DNA of 64,000 nt from Acanthosepion esculentum. Taxonomy: Eukaryota > Mollusca > Cephalopoda > Sepiida > Sepiidae. Below the pieces are notes generated by a model, which was not told the origin of the DNA, searched no databases, and worked only from the letters and a program-made list of their open reading frames with translations. The stretch's first letter is position 1; each line of letters begins with the position of its first letter. Both the position numbers and the translations under genes were made by a program. The stretch covers positions 15,935,149 through 15,999,148 of the forward strand of contig OZ038496.1 of the NCBI GenBank assembly GCA_964036315.1. The letters run 5' to 3'. Shown here one piece after another: positions 43,935-54,470 of the stretch.

Positions 43935-44400
43935 TAGAGTGACTATCAATGAACTGGTTGGATTCCAGTTAAGTTTGTTATATTCACTTATATACAAATA
44001 CCCTTGGGAATGGTATCGATCTATGTCTTCTACCTTGGGAATGGTATCAATCTATGTCTTCTCCCTTGGGAATGGTATCAATCTGTCTCTTCTCCCTTGA
44101 TAGCAGTATCGATCTATGTCTTCTCTCTTGGGAATTGTATTGATCTGTCTCTTCTCCCATGGAAATGGTATCGATCTGTCTCTTCTCCCTTTGGAATAGT
44201 ATTGATCTGCGTCTTCTACCTTGGGAATGGTATCGATCTATGTCTTCTCCCTTGGGAATGGTATCGTTTGTCTCTTCTCACTTGGGAATGGTATCAATCT
44301 GTCTCTTCTCCCTTGAGAACAGTATCAATCTATGTCTTCTCCCTTGGGAATGGTATCGATCTGTCTCTTCTCACTTGGGAATGGTATCTGTTCTCCCTAT
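43935..44400 (+). repeat. 31-bp minisatellite grown from a SINE-B
   Basis: 43935-44030 is SINE-B sequence (GGATTCCAGTTAAGTTTGTT, CACTTATATACAAATACCC, TTGGGAATGGTATCGATC). From there CTTGGGAATGGTATCGATC + TATGTCTTCTCC repeats about 12 times to 44395. The unit equals the part of the SINE that in other copies reads CTTTGTGAAAGGTATGAATC / CACTTCT. Confidence 0.9.
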
Positions 44401-44422
44401 ATATATATATATATATATTTAT

Positions 44423-44968
44423 TATCGGGTTATCTCCTCTTCGTTTCGTAACCCTTCAACAGGGGTCTCTCTCTCCCGGGAGTATAAATATGGGCTGACC
44501 TTTCGCCTCTTTCTCTTCCCACGGCTCTTTTCCACGGCTTCGCCCACGTGCGGCCAAACTGCCTCTCCTGGGGCCGGCAACCTCGCACGTGGGGCGAGGT
44601 ACAAAAACTCACTCTTAACATCACCAATATGTGAACGCTAAATACACAACCAGCGTTTCCCATGTTCAGGGAACACGCTAAAAACAAAATTCACCCGTAC
44701 GGACATTTCAATTCAACACACACACACAATAACTTTCCATACAGACACTAACGCTTTATTCATGTTTTAAATGATGTATTTGTAATTCTTGTATCAATCT
44801 GTTTGTCATTAATATATATTTGTTTTGTACATATATATCTGTCTAGTTCGTTTTATTTTGCTTTCTTTGGACTCCATCATAGTCCAACATTACTATGTAG
44901 CGGGACTGGCCAGCAGGAAGTCTTAGCCCAGAGATTCTATCCTCACATTAACCTGCCGGTCCCCTACA
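44423..44968 (+). mobile_element. solo LTR, copy 2
   Basis: Homologous to 18187-18725 over its whole length: TATCGGGTTATCTCC start, CCCGGGAGTATAAATATGGG, CAGCGTTTCCCATGTTCAGG, and end GGTCCCCTACA. It is inserted in (AT)n, so no target duplication can be defined. The start TG has become TA. Confidence 0.85.
44483..44490 (+). promoter_or_regulatory. TATA box of LTR copy 2
   Basis: TATAAATA in CCCGGGAGTATAAATATG, conserved with LTR copy 1. Confidence 0.65.
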
Positions 44969-45004
44969 ATATATATATATACACACATTTTACTCATTAT
45001 TTGT

Positions 45005-45250
45005 AGTTATTTTATATTGTTGTTTAACATCTTACTCATTATTTATTATTTATTATCAATTACGTTCTTATTTGTTGCTGATTATTATTACATTTACTTG
45101 TGTTCATCTATTGTATAATATTGTATTATTGTATATTGTATAATATTGTATTATTGTATATTGTATAATATTGTATTAGTATTGTATAATATTGTATTAT
45201 TGTATATTGTATAATATTGTATTAGTATTGTATAATATTGTATTCATGGT
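45005..45250 (+). repeat. TTGTATAATA-type short tandem repeat
   Basis: Repeats of TGTATAATATTGTATTA with variable spacing, preceded by ATT-rich sequence. Confidence 0.9.
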
Positions 45251-45344
45251 TTGTTATTTTGTTTCTTTATTTACATGTTTTTATTTATTTTTCACATGGG
45301 TTGGTTATCTAATTTCTTTAAAGTATTGATTTTGTCAAAAGTAT

Positions 45345-45930
45345 GTTACATTATCTGCATTGTATATAGTCCATTCATATTCACGGATATTTTCCCGTAT
45401 ATTCCAATCAAATGATACAAGAAATGCATTGTAACAGTGAAAATCACTTTATTTCCCAAGTACTTTCCATCTCTTTCTGAGGTGATCATCTGGGGTGTAA
45501 TTATATAGTTTCTGCCTTACAGGGGTGCAACTAGTAAGGCAAAAAAAAATCTGTAGCTATACATTACTGATTTTTTCTTTTTGCATTTAAGCACAACGGC
45601 TGACAGTTTGCTTTAGCATTCATTAGAACATGAAAAAAATTATCCACTATGGAATTTTTTCTTTTATGTTGTAATGTCATGGGCCAAGCATGCATTAAAG
45701 TGTGAAAAATGTTTTTTTATAGGCTTTTAAACGCAAAAAGAAAAATAAGTAATGGACAGCTCCACATAGTTTTTGCCTTACTAGTTGTCCCCCGATGATG
45801 ATATCAGAAAGAGATGGAAAGTACTTCAGAAATAAAAGTGATTTCTTGCATCATTTGATTGTAATACATGGAAAAATAAAATATCTGTGAATATGAATGG
45901 ATTATGCTAAAAATAAGCAGATGTAATGTT
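45345..45930. repeat. 0.55-kb imperfect palindrome
   Basis: Left CCATTCATATTCACGGATAT, AATCAAATGATACAAGAAAT, GTACTTTCCATCTCTTTCTG and GCAACTAGTAAGGCAAAA are matched in inverted order by GATATGAATGG-type right-end sequence, ATTTCTTGCATCATTTGATT, CAGAAAGAGATGGAAAGTAC and TTTTGCCTTACTAGTTGTCC. The centre is near 45635. No ORF. 45931-46540 holds only a short (GT)n at 46230-46252. Confidence 0.9.
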
Positions 45931-46220
45931 TGCAATTTATTTAATAAGACATGCCTAAAAAAGAATTTGCTACCTAAATACACAAACTGTATATAGTACG
46001 TATATTCACATTTTTTATATTTGTTTTCGGTTTTTGGATTTATTATAATATGTTGTTTTGCAAGCTGTTGGCATTTAAGGGACATTTATTCTTTGTTCTA
46101 CAGTTACAGGTGCATTTGCATTGTGTGGGTTGTTTGTTGATTTAGTTTTATGTTGTGTTTTTTATTATTTGTGTCATGTTCTCAGTGAAATAGTGACTGA
46201 TTATAGCTATATTTTTGCTG

Positions 46221-46251
<31 letters not shown>

Positions 46252-46527
46252 TTGTGTATGTGCATTGTGCAATTACATAGAAAAATACGAAAGAACACGT
46301 TAGGTAAATGATCCGAAGTTCTTTAGTATTCTTGTTTTTATTTTTAAAAAACAGTGCTCAATACAAAAGTTAGTCTAAATTATAATTATAATTATTTTTT
46401 TAAAAATATGATTCCTTCGCTACATAAGAGTTCTCATGTTTCAAAAACAAGATCCAAAAGCTCTGTTTCATCTTCAAGCGAATTTTTTTGGAATGATTCC
46501 AAAATTTAAAAAAAAAATAATTATAAT

Positions 46528-46540
<13 letters not shown>

Positions 46541-46580
<40 letters not shown>

Positions 46581-46592
46581 ATGTGTGTATAT
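46541..46592. repeat. (GT)n microsatellite
   Basis: AT run into a GT run of about 45 bp, 50 bp upstream of the candidate splice site. Confidence 0.95.
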
Positions 46593-46644
46593 GTTAAAAG
46601 CAATAAGATTTAATATTTGTAATTTTTTATTTTATTTTTTTCAG

Positions 46645-46692
46645 GTAAGAAAAGATTACTTACAATTCTTTGATTCTTGCTACATTGAATTG
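46645..46692 (+). CDS. possible small internal exon / recursive splice site (unidentified gene)
   Basis: A long pyrimidine-rich tract (TTTTTTATTTTATTTTTTTC) ends in CAG at 46642-46644. The next bases, GTAAGA, make CAG|GTAAGA, an acceptor directly joined to a consensus donor. If instead the acceptor opens an exon, 48 nt follow (16 codons, VRKDYLQFFDSCYIEL) up to a second donor GTAGGT at 46693. The coding stretch is less AT-biased than its surroundings and has no repeat partner in the window. I do not recognise the protein. Alternative: chance splice-like sequence. Confidence 0.3.
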
Positions 46693-46781
46693 GTAGGTGA
46701 ACAATTTTATTTTCACTTTTTAAACTGAGTAACATCAACTTTTATGCCTTTCTTGATTTCTTATTACCTGTTATCTATATA

Positions 46782-46912
46782 CATGGAGGAGTGCTGAAAA
46801 ACATTCATTTGACCTACTTTCCAAAATCAGACCTAATAAACAAACACAAGAATTTTATAGCGCCCTTTCTTGGTTGGGCTGAGAACTTTTCAGCACGTCT
46901 TCATACATAAAA
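46782..46912. mobile_element. short MITE with GTGCTGAAAA termini
   Basis: GAGGAGTGCTGAAAAACATT at the left and, reverse-complemented, GACGTGCTGAAAAGTTCTC at the right, flanked by TA-containing sequence. Second member of the family seen at 7705-7825. Confidence 0.6.
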
Positions 46913-46983
46913 TGGAATATATGTTCAAATTTAGAGGTCACTGTTTTTGCACAGTTGAGACTGAAATTTGGCTTTGCAGAGTA

Positions 46984-47765
46984 GGGTGCGATAGGTAGAT
47001 TGTCACCATTTTATATTTTTAATTTCAAGTATGTGTGTTGTTTGTTTTTGATTTTGTCAACTACACAGTATAGTAGGGTCAGTTGGGCACCATCTGTGAG
47101 AAAAAGAGCATTATGATGCATGGGTGTCAGTCTGAGGACAGTGCAGAGGATTCAGAATGTGTTGGATGAATCTAATGGTGATTATGAAGGTACAGTATCT
47201 CAGAAAACTCACTTTGATCGTTCTGATAAGAAAAGCATTCCTGAAATTGGTATTGAGGACCTCAGATTCAACATCAAGTGCATTGAGGAGATAGTGCTGC
47301 CCTGAATCAGGAGGGTAGCTGCTGGATGACCCTATGTCTGGCAACAAGACTCTGCACCATGCCACACAAGCAGGTGATCCCAGTCATGACTGTCAGACAA
47401 TTTCTGCAACCACATCACCTCTTGCATCTGGCCACCTAACTCCTCAGACTGCAACCCACTTGATTATTACGTGTGGGGTGCAGTTGAGCAAGAGACCAAC
47501 AAAACTCCTTCTAACACTAAAGATGAACTGAAAGCAAGGATTATGGCGGCATTCACCAACTTCAACAAGGAGACTATCCAGAAGAGATGCAGGAGATTCC
47601 AAAGTCGTCTGGAGGCCATGGTTGAATCCAATGGCGATTTTACTGAATAAATTAGTATTCCATGATATTTTCATGCAATTTAGGGAAATACATCTGCTAA
47701 AATGAGATGTCAGTGTTATTTTCATTTTTGTGTAATTTAGATGACAATTTATCCATCGCACCCTG
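46984..47765 (+). mobile_element. mariner/IS630-type transposon, copy B, same internal deletion as copy A
   Basis: Termini GGGTGCGATAGGTAGATTG (after TA at 46982-46983) and its complement ATCCATCGCACCCTG (before TA at 47766-47767). It encodes MGVSLRTVQRIQNVLDESNG and DRSDKKSIPEIGIEDLRFNI, then KCIEEIVLP and a stop at 47303-47305. The jump into the LR-N block and the stop fall at the same places as in copy A. C-terminal remnants continue to 47640 with frame shifts. Orientation is opposite to copy A. Confidence 0.88.
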
Positions 47766-48215
47766 TACATCTTTTCGAGGTTAGGGTCAAAGGTAATGTG
47801 AATTTTTATAAATGTGTTGGTGACGGGATCAATTGGTTTAAATTTTAAAAAAATTTTTTTTCTCAATTTCTTAAATTGTACAAAATTTTTAATTATTATA
47901 TTTTTAATTATTATATTTTTAATTATTATATTTGAACAGATCATAAACATTTAAATTAATGTAAATAAATTATGACTAATTGTTCTTTTTTTTTTCCACA
48001 TTTTTAAGGTGATGTTTTTGTAAGTCGGTTCAGGTCTATAGGTATCTTGTAGAAGAATGACATAATAGTGTGTGCATTTATATCTTCATGGTTCTAAGAA
48101 GAAAGTTAAGGAAACTATATGGTACAGTGCCATTTACCAGAATAATCTTCTTTGAGAATAAACTGCAGAAGACCAACTATTGGGGGAAAAAGTGAAAATT
48201 ATCTTATTATAATTT
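47766..48215. other. no feature recognised
   Basis: AT-rich. Contains three tandem copies of AATTATTATATTTTT at 47890-47930. Confidence 0.6.
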
Positions 48216-48263
48216 TGGTTGTCCCTCCCTTAGTTAGCACGACCATTACACCCTGCCAATACA

Positions 48264-49400
48264 TCATATGAATGGTAGAATATTAAAACTGTATAGACCT
48301 TTGTGTGTGTTAACTGTTAACAATTTTCTACATATTACATCTTCAGTCTGTAAGTAGGTGTCTGACAGGTCAGTTTTTGAAAAAAATCTTCCCCTATTTA
48401 TTTTAGAAAAAATTTCTGGGGATGGTAATGGATATATGTGAGGTAGTAGACACTCGTTTAACTCTGTAGAAAAATCTGCACATACATGAATATTATTATT
48501 TTTCTTTTTTATATATACACAGTTTGAGCTGCCCACTCAGAATAATCTATGGGCAAAATAACTCCTAGAGTTTCTAATCTGTCAAGTTCATTGTTAATGG
48601 GTTCCATAACTGTAAAAGACACACTAGAATTGGGTTTCAAAACAGGAACTACATTTTCCTTTAAGTAACAATATGGCCTTCACCTTAATAGATTTTCCAA
48701 AACATCTAGAAAACACTGTAGGAAAATTCTTTTTAACTCCTTTAAAAAAAACAAAAGCTTTCAGTTGCCATACTTGTTTTAGAAGAGAACATTTCACTTT
48801 TTTACAGAACGAACTTACATGCAGATTCCACAAATCAAACAGTTTCACCCAATAAGTTCAATGCATTATTTTTTTTTTAAATGAATGCCTTAGTTTTTGA
48901 AGTTTTACTGGCACATGAGAAAATACATTGAATTTCAAGTTGAAAGCATAATTTTTTTCCTGGGATGCCTCTTGAAAATTTTTGGTTTTCATTAATGTAG
49001 ATTCCCAAATATTTTTCCTGATTTTTTTCATTAATTATAATAATGTTGCTGCCTGTGTCCAGTTGAAATTTTACATCAGTGTTATTCATCTTAACCTTCA
49101 CAAATTTTCTGTTCTCGACCTCATTCGGATTTTGAGTTGCCAATACAACAGATACTGTATTTTAACGTCTTTTTTCTCTGCTTGGATTTGCAATGACTTG
49201 CATGATTTGCAATAACCCAGTTTTCCTCAATGAAAATACTTTTTTATTTTTGAATGGGAAATACGCCTTAAAATGAAGTCCTCTGCAACCATAGCATGGG
49301 TTCAATGAAGTCAAATTTTTTTTTTTGTTGTTTTTTGCAAATCGTTTGCACAATATCCCTTTCTTGAATTTTTGAAGTATAATGTCTTAAACTCAGAATT
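48264..49400 (-). pseudogene. Ty3/Gypsy-type LTR retrotransposon gag-pol fragment
   Basis: On the minus strand, from high to low coordinate: a zinc-knuckle-like CYGCRGLHF at about 49300 (one Cys of the knuckle lost) and an aspartic protease with FQLDTGSNIIII at about 49060. A linker to RT is out of frame near 48750-48560. RT blocks follow: HVCADFSTELNECLLPHIYP, FSKTDLSDTYLQ (first catalytic Asp) and INTHKGLY-like VNTHKGLYSFNILPF ending at 48264. The second half of RT, RNase H and integrase are absent. Stops and frame shifts show it is dead. The order gag knuckle, protease, RT is diagnostic of the superfamily. Confidence 0.85.
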
Positions 49401-49769
49401 CTTCTAATATTTTGTTCATTCTATTTTTGTTGCTTTTTATTGTATCAATAGCATATAAGACTTTCAATTTCTTAGAGGAAACATTATCATTATCATTAAT
49501 GTTTGACTAGAATTTCTTTTATCATATTTTTGAAGCCTTTTATTATAACATTCACATTGTTGTACATTCTCTGGCTGTTATGTCAGCTGGCTGGATTGGA
49601 AATAAAATCCCAATGAAAATTGAATTTGCAAAATAAAGTATTTTTCTGAGCAGACTCTTTCCCATGGATAAGGGATACAAGTTTAAATCATTCTCAAATT
49701 TAATTCTTTTTCTCCTGAGAAATTACCTGAATTCTGTGACAAAAAGTAATAAAAATAAAAATCATATAA

Positions 49770-50050
49770 GAAATTTAAGTATGCTACTAGATTGGTCCAC
49801 CCATTACTTCTACTCTCAGAGTTTCTTTAATTACACTTGTCACCTGTGGAACTCCTTTCGATTTAGTTGCTTCCCTGATAAACATAATCTTCAAAAATTT
49901 AAATGCAAAATCAATCGCCATATTTTGTCTTGAATCCTGTTTAACTTTTGTCCTTTCCTCAATCTTCCCTGTACTCCATCTTTTCTCTCACTTTCACTCC
50001 CTGCGCACTAGTGGCATTTCTGCCTTGCTTGGGGTGATATGAATAAAAAA
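49770..50050 (+). pseudogene. LINE-L C-terminal fragment and 3' end
   Basis: FFNYTCHLWNSFRFSCFPDK, then NLQKFKCKINRHILS, then the 3' end GCCTTGCTTGGGGTGATATG and an A-rich tail. Confidence 0.88.
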
Positions 50051-50104
50051 AATAATGCAGAACTAATAACCCACTGTTTTAGTATCATATAATAATAAAA
50101 CTTT

Positions 50105-50215
50105 AAAAAAAAATCATTTCACCCTAAGCAAGGCAATAATGCCACTAAGACGCAAGAGATTACTGAGAGAGAAGGAGAATGAGAAGACTTTAGTGACAAG
50201 AAAGGACAATCAGTT
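50105..50215 (-). repeat. LINE-L 3' end
   Basis: Complement: TTTCACCCTAAGCAAGGCAA and CCACTAAGACGCAAGAGATT. It lies tail to tail with the preceding copy. Confidence 0.8.
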
Positions 50216-50750
50216 TGTTTTATAACAATGAAGTAATATTTAACATTAAATCTTCTGCTATAAGTTAATTTATGTATAATAAAATAATATTTAATTGTAA
50301 TAAATTTTCTGTGATAATAATTGTTTAGTAGCTATAGAATAATAAACTAATATTAATAATATGCATTCAGTAATAATGAAAATTGTTTAATATGATAAAT
50401 ATTTAATAATAATAAATTTTCTGCCGTAATAAATTATTAGTAGTCATATAATAATGAAATAATATTTAATAATAAATTAATATCAACAAACTTTTTATAA
50501 TAACTTATTTATAGCTATACAATAAGAAACTAATATTTAATAATAATATATTCTCAGTAATAATTACAAATGGTTTAATAATATAATATTTAATAACAAA
50601 TTTTCAGTAATATTAAAGTTTTTGATAGCTATATTATACGCTAATATGTAATTATAAATTATATGCAATAACAATTATTTAATAATATCAATATAATACT
50701 AAGTTAATATTTACTCCCTAATAAATTAATATTCAATAATAATAATCCAA
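50216..50750. repeat. degenerate TAATA-rich low-complexity tract
   Basis: Imperfect repeats of AATAATATTTAATAATAA over about 530 bp. 50751-51500 is apparently single copy with no recognised feature. Confidence 0.8.
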
Positions 50751-51499
50751 TGAAATATTGCTGCAATTCTGGTTAGCTTTGACTGCAAGGATAGAAATCC
50801 TGTCATTGGGGAAGAGTTTGTGTAATCCTAACAACCTTGAGGTGATGCTGCTCAGGGCCTCAGTTTCCAGTCATAACATCAATAATTAGAAGGTCAAAGA
50901 GGACATCCCAGATGGGACATGACCCTTGATCTCAATTTATGAGTTGGTGGAATTTGCCATGAACTTAGAATTTTGGAGAGCAACTGAATTCTTGGAATTT
51001 TCCTCTTTGTATCAGTTATAAAACGTAAATCTACAAAAGCCAAACAAAGTCCAAATATGAATTTTCATACCGCCATAAAGCATTATGGTGCTTAGTAAAT
51101 ATCAAATCAGTCAAAGATTTGGTAGATACTATGAATACAATTCAGTGAAATAACTTTTATCAAATGATAATGAAGTAAAAAGGATGAAGATTTTTAAAGC
51201 TCCTTCCGGATAATTCCATCTTTTGGTTTTAAAGGAAACAAGTTCAAAGAGTTATGGTAAGAATCGTTGGATTTTTGGTGTAGGGGACAAACGTTGGTAA
51301 ATAGATATATTAAGTTTTCATTCCAAAGCACATATTAAATAAAATGAGTTATTGTATACTAGTTTAAGCATGTTTTCTCAAAGTAGATATTCAGAAAACT
51401 TAAAACAATTACTTAGTTACTTATTTTAGGGTATCATTTTACTTACATTTATTGCTACATGACACAGAATAGTCAGTGTCTTATTTAAACAAATTAACC

Positions 51500-51680
51500 T
51501 GAAATAATCAACAGTACCTTTTTTATAAGCATCTGTCACTTATATTATTACCGATTTCTTAATTCCTGTTCTTTTATTGTTCTTTCTCCTTAATTATTTT
51601 TCGCATATTCTCTGATACTCAGGAACTTCTTGCTTCTTAGGGGATTTATTGCCTTACTTGGAGTGAAATGATTAAAAAAG
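51500..51680 (+). repeat. LINE-L 3' end, degenerate
   Basis: Worn coding end, then GGGGATTTATTGCCTTACTT and GGAGTGAAATGATTAAAAAA. Confidence 0.65.
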
Positions 51681-51769
51681 TTCGTTTTTATATAAGTACT
51701 AAAGTAATCATTCCAAGTAATGACGTTAATCAAAATAATTTATTGCATTTTATTAAGTCCTTACTATTA

Positions 51770-52015
51770 TTATTAGATTCTCACATATGTTTTTTGAAAT
51801 ATGTATTTTGCGATTATTAATGCATAATATCATAAGGGAGGTCATTTTCTTATTCAATAAAAATAGAAAACTGACCCTTCATTATGTGCAGTCGAATCTG
51901 TTAATACTCGTCATCAAAATAGTGGCATTTAGGAAATTGATATTTTGTTAAGTGCTTTACTATAATGAGAAGTTTTTTTACATGTGAGTCTTTGAATATG
52001 TAATTTACAATTATT
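51770..52015 (+). repeat. repeat Z relative
   Basis: AAAATAGAAAACTGACCC, GATATTTTGTTAAGTGC and GAGTCTTTGAATATG; the same blocks occur at 53510-53930 and 54196-54370, each time next to a minus-strand LINE-D 3' end. Confidence 0.7.
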
Positions 52016-52017
52016 AT

Positions 52018-52290
52018 ATTCTTCTTCTATGTACCATGTCTGTTCAGGTCATAGGTAATCACGGCTCTCCACAACTTCCTATCCCTTGTGCCCATAAACA
52101 GTTTTCTCACTTTGCTAAGTCTCCAACCCTCAGCTCCACCATTCATTCTCCCAAGCTTGTCAGGTAAGTGGCTCGTTGCCTTCCCCTGTCTCTTTTGCTC
52201 TCAATAGACCCAGTGAGGGTTAGGTTTTCTGAGCACTACTTCCTCATTATGTATCCAAGGGATTCCAGCTATTGTTTCCTGATTCTGAGT
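52018..52290 (-). repeat. LINE-D 3' end
   Basis: TTCTTCTTCTATGTACCATG, ATCACGGCTCTCCACAAC: complement of the LINE-D 3' terminus, extending into its C-terminal coding region. Confidence 0.8.
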
Positions 52291-52720
52291 AGAAACCTTC
52301 TTTCTGTGACCATGGTTGATTTGTCAGGAAGGAGACTTCCTGATGTTATTGGACTGGAGGGGTCGATCCCAGTGTGCAACACCTTTTGGAAAGTGCCTGA
52401 AAAACCATACCACGGGTTGACCTAAGCCTTGTGAGTGAAATTTGTAAATACTTGGGAGCCGTCAATGGCTGTGCTAGCACGAAGTCACAAGTCATCATGG
52501 CCGAGGGCTTGAGCATGCTGGTCTTGTTCAAATTGTTGATCACGCTAGATAACATGCTCTTTCCCAGAAACTGTAACTAAGGTCTGCTCAGCATATATGC
52601 AGTATAAACCACAGGTGGGCTCTGTGGGTGTTGAATAAACACAAATGCGACTGAGCAAGCGTCTGCAATAGGGATTGGTTAGCCATCCTAGTAGACGGGT
52701 ATCCTCACATATGAGTGGCC
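52291..52720. other. unidentified GC-richer segment
   Basis: Base composition is clearly higher in G+C than its neighbours and there is a small hairpin CAGGAAGGAGACTTCCTG (52327-52344). I do not recognise a family; a dispersed repeat fragment is more likely than a gene because neither strand has a sustained frame. Confidence 0.4.
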
Positions 52721-52879
52721 AGCTATACTTACTTACTTATGTTCCCAATAGAAGATGCCAAGGAGTTTTCTTATGCATTTATTCTAAAACGTTTGGATCT
52801 TTATCTCTGTATCTGCCATAAGATAAGAGATCTTATATTAACATTATACTATATACTAATTTACCGTTCTTCTCCTATG

Positions 52880-53440
52880 TGCTGTGTTCTTCAGATCTTT
52901 GGCGATCATGGTTCCCCACACTTTCCTGCCTTTTGTAGCTCTTAATAAATTTTGTCTTTTTGCCATCTCTCCCAGAACCTTGCTCTGCCATAGGTAGGTT
53001 ATGTGTTGTTTTCCTCTCTCTTGCCTTCACTCTCCTATGAGTATCAAATTTTCCAAGCTTTCTTTCCTCAACTTAGATATTCCAGCTCTCTCTTTCTGAT
53101 GCTAAGTATGTGTCCTTTTTGTTTCCATTTTCTCTAAAACTTCCATGTTCAGTCCATGATATTCTCAGTATCCTCCTGTACAGCCACATTTCTGTTACTT
53201 CAAGTTTCTTCTTTATCTGTGATGGAGATTGTCCAACATTGCCTGCATTATAGGAGGGCTGATATTACATAAGAGTTCAGTACACTTTTCTTTGTTTCCA
53301 ATGAAATTTTCCTGTTACTTTGCTTAACTTTTAGAAGGTATCTTTCACTATCCCCACTGCAGCTTTGAATTTCAGTGTCACACTTTCTGTGAAAACATTT
53401 CTTAGATATTTAAATTTACTTGTTTGAATTTGGTATCTCC
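52880..53440 (-). pseudogene. LINE-D C-terminal fragment
   Basis: Minus-strand LINE-D from the 3' end (complement of GATCATGGTTCCCCACACTT) through the block complementary to GAATATCATGGACTGAAC and the YDSE/C-terminal coding region, with many stops. Confidence 0.75.
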
Positions 53441-53509
53441 AAAGCTATAAAAATGACAGCAGTCCTTACTGATTAGTAGATTTTCACATTTTAGTCTTTA
53501 AATATTTAT

Positions 53510-53930
53510 TTTTTTATAATTATTATAACTGTAATAGTAATTATGGGGGATCACTTTATTACTTAACAACAATCGAAAATAGAACCCCCACTTTATGTCC
53601 AATAGAATCTTATATTTATACTATAATATAGAATATTAATAACTTAATACAAGTTTGCCCATGCTTTCCAAAATGATGACATCTTTTAAGTTCTTCCTAT
53701 TATTAGCTTTCACATTTTAGTCTTTAAATATATATATATTTTTTATAATTATTATATCAGTGTGTAGTAATTATTGGGGGATCAGTTTATTACTTAAAAA
53801 TAATAGAAAACCGATCCCTCATTTTATGTTCAAAATAATCAATAGTTAAGTTTTCCCATGCCATTAAAAATGGTGACATACACGAAAATGGTTTAAGTTC
53901 TTATTAGAAGTTTTTCACATATGAGTCTGT
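53510..53930 (+). repeat. repeat Z relatives, two units
   Basis: GGGGATCACTTTATTACTTAA at 53548 and GGGGATCAGTTTATTACTTAA at 53777, each followed by AATAGAAAACCGATCCC-type sequence and CATGCCATTAAAAATGG-type sequence. The unit contains a short hairpin around ATCAGTTT/AAACTGAT. Confidence 0.75.
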
Positions 53931-53944
53931 GAATATATATTTTT

Positions 53945-54195
53945 TAATTATCATATTCTTCTGTGTGCCATGTCTCCTCAGGCATTGAACGATCATGGTT
54001 CTCCACAATTTCCTATCCTTTATCGCACTAAATAATATTTGTCCCTTTATTATTCCCCCCTCTTAATGATTTACTATCAATTTACATAAACTAATTAGGT
54101 AGGTTACATGCGGTTTCCCTCTATCACTCTTATTTTCAATTACCCTGACTATCAGATTCTCCAAGTCCTCTAACCTCATTATGTGGCCCAGAGGT
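53945..54195 (-). repeat. LINE-D 3' end
   Basis: TGTGTGCCATGTCTCCTCAG and GATCATGGTTCTCCACAATT complement the LINE-D 3' end. Confidence 0.75.
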
Positions 54196-54370
54196 GGGGG
54201 CCCATTTTATTACTTAATACCAATAGAAAACTGATCCTCAACTTAATGTTGAGTAGAATTTTGTATTAATAATTTACTAATACCACCAAAATGACAGCAT
54301 CTATGAAATTGATATTTTGTTAAGTCCTTACTATTATTAGTTTTTTTTTATGCTAATTTTTGAATATATT
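54196..54370 (+). repeat. repeat Z relative
   Basis: CCATTTTATTACTTAATACC, AATAGAAAACTGATCC and GATATTTTGTTAAGTCC. Confidence 0.7.
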
Positions 54371-54404
54371 TTTTACAATTATTATGATTATTATTATTAT
54401 TGTG

Positions 54405-54470
54405 TTTGTCCCTGTCTTCGTTAGTTCACACGACTCTGACACCTTGCCAATACATCATAAGTAATGAACT
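54405..54470 (-). repeat. fragment shared with the edge of the Gypsy remnant
   Basis: GTTAGTTCACACGACTCTGA and CACCTTGCCAATACATCAT match 48232-48275 (GTTAGCACGACCATTACACC, TGCCAATACATCAT). It may be part of the LTR of that element. 54471-55588 holds no recognised feature. Confidence 0.5.

Noticed and set aside
44004..44641. 160-codon ORFs with a repeated GNGIDL-type motif
   Set aside because: Product of the 31-bp minisatellite derived from SINE-B, continuing into (AT)n and an LTR; no protein family.
47444..47950. 168-codon minus-strand ORF
   Set aside because: Antisense to mariner copy B and extending into AT-rich flanking DNA.
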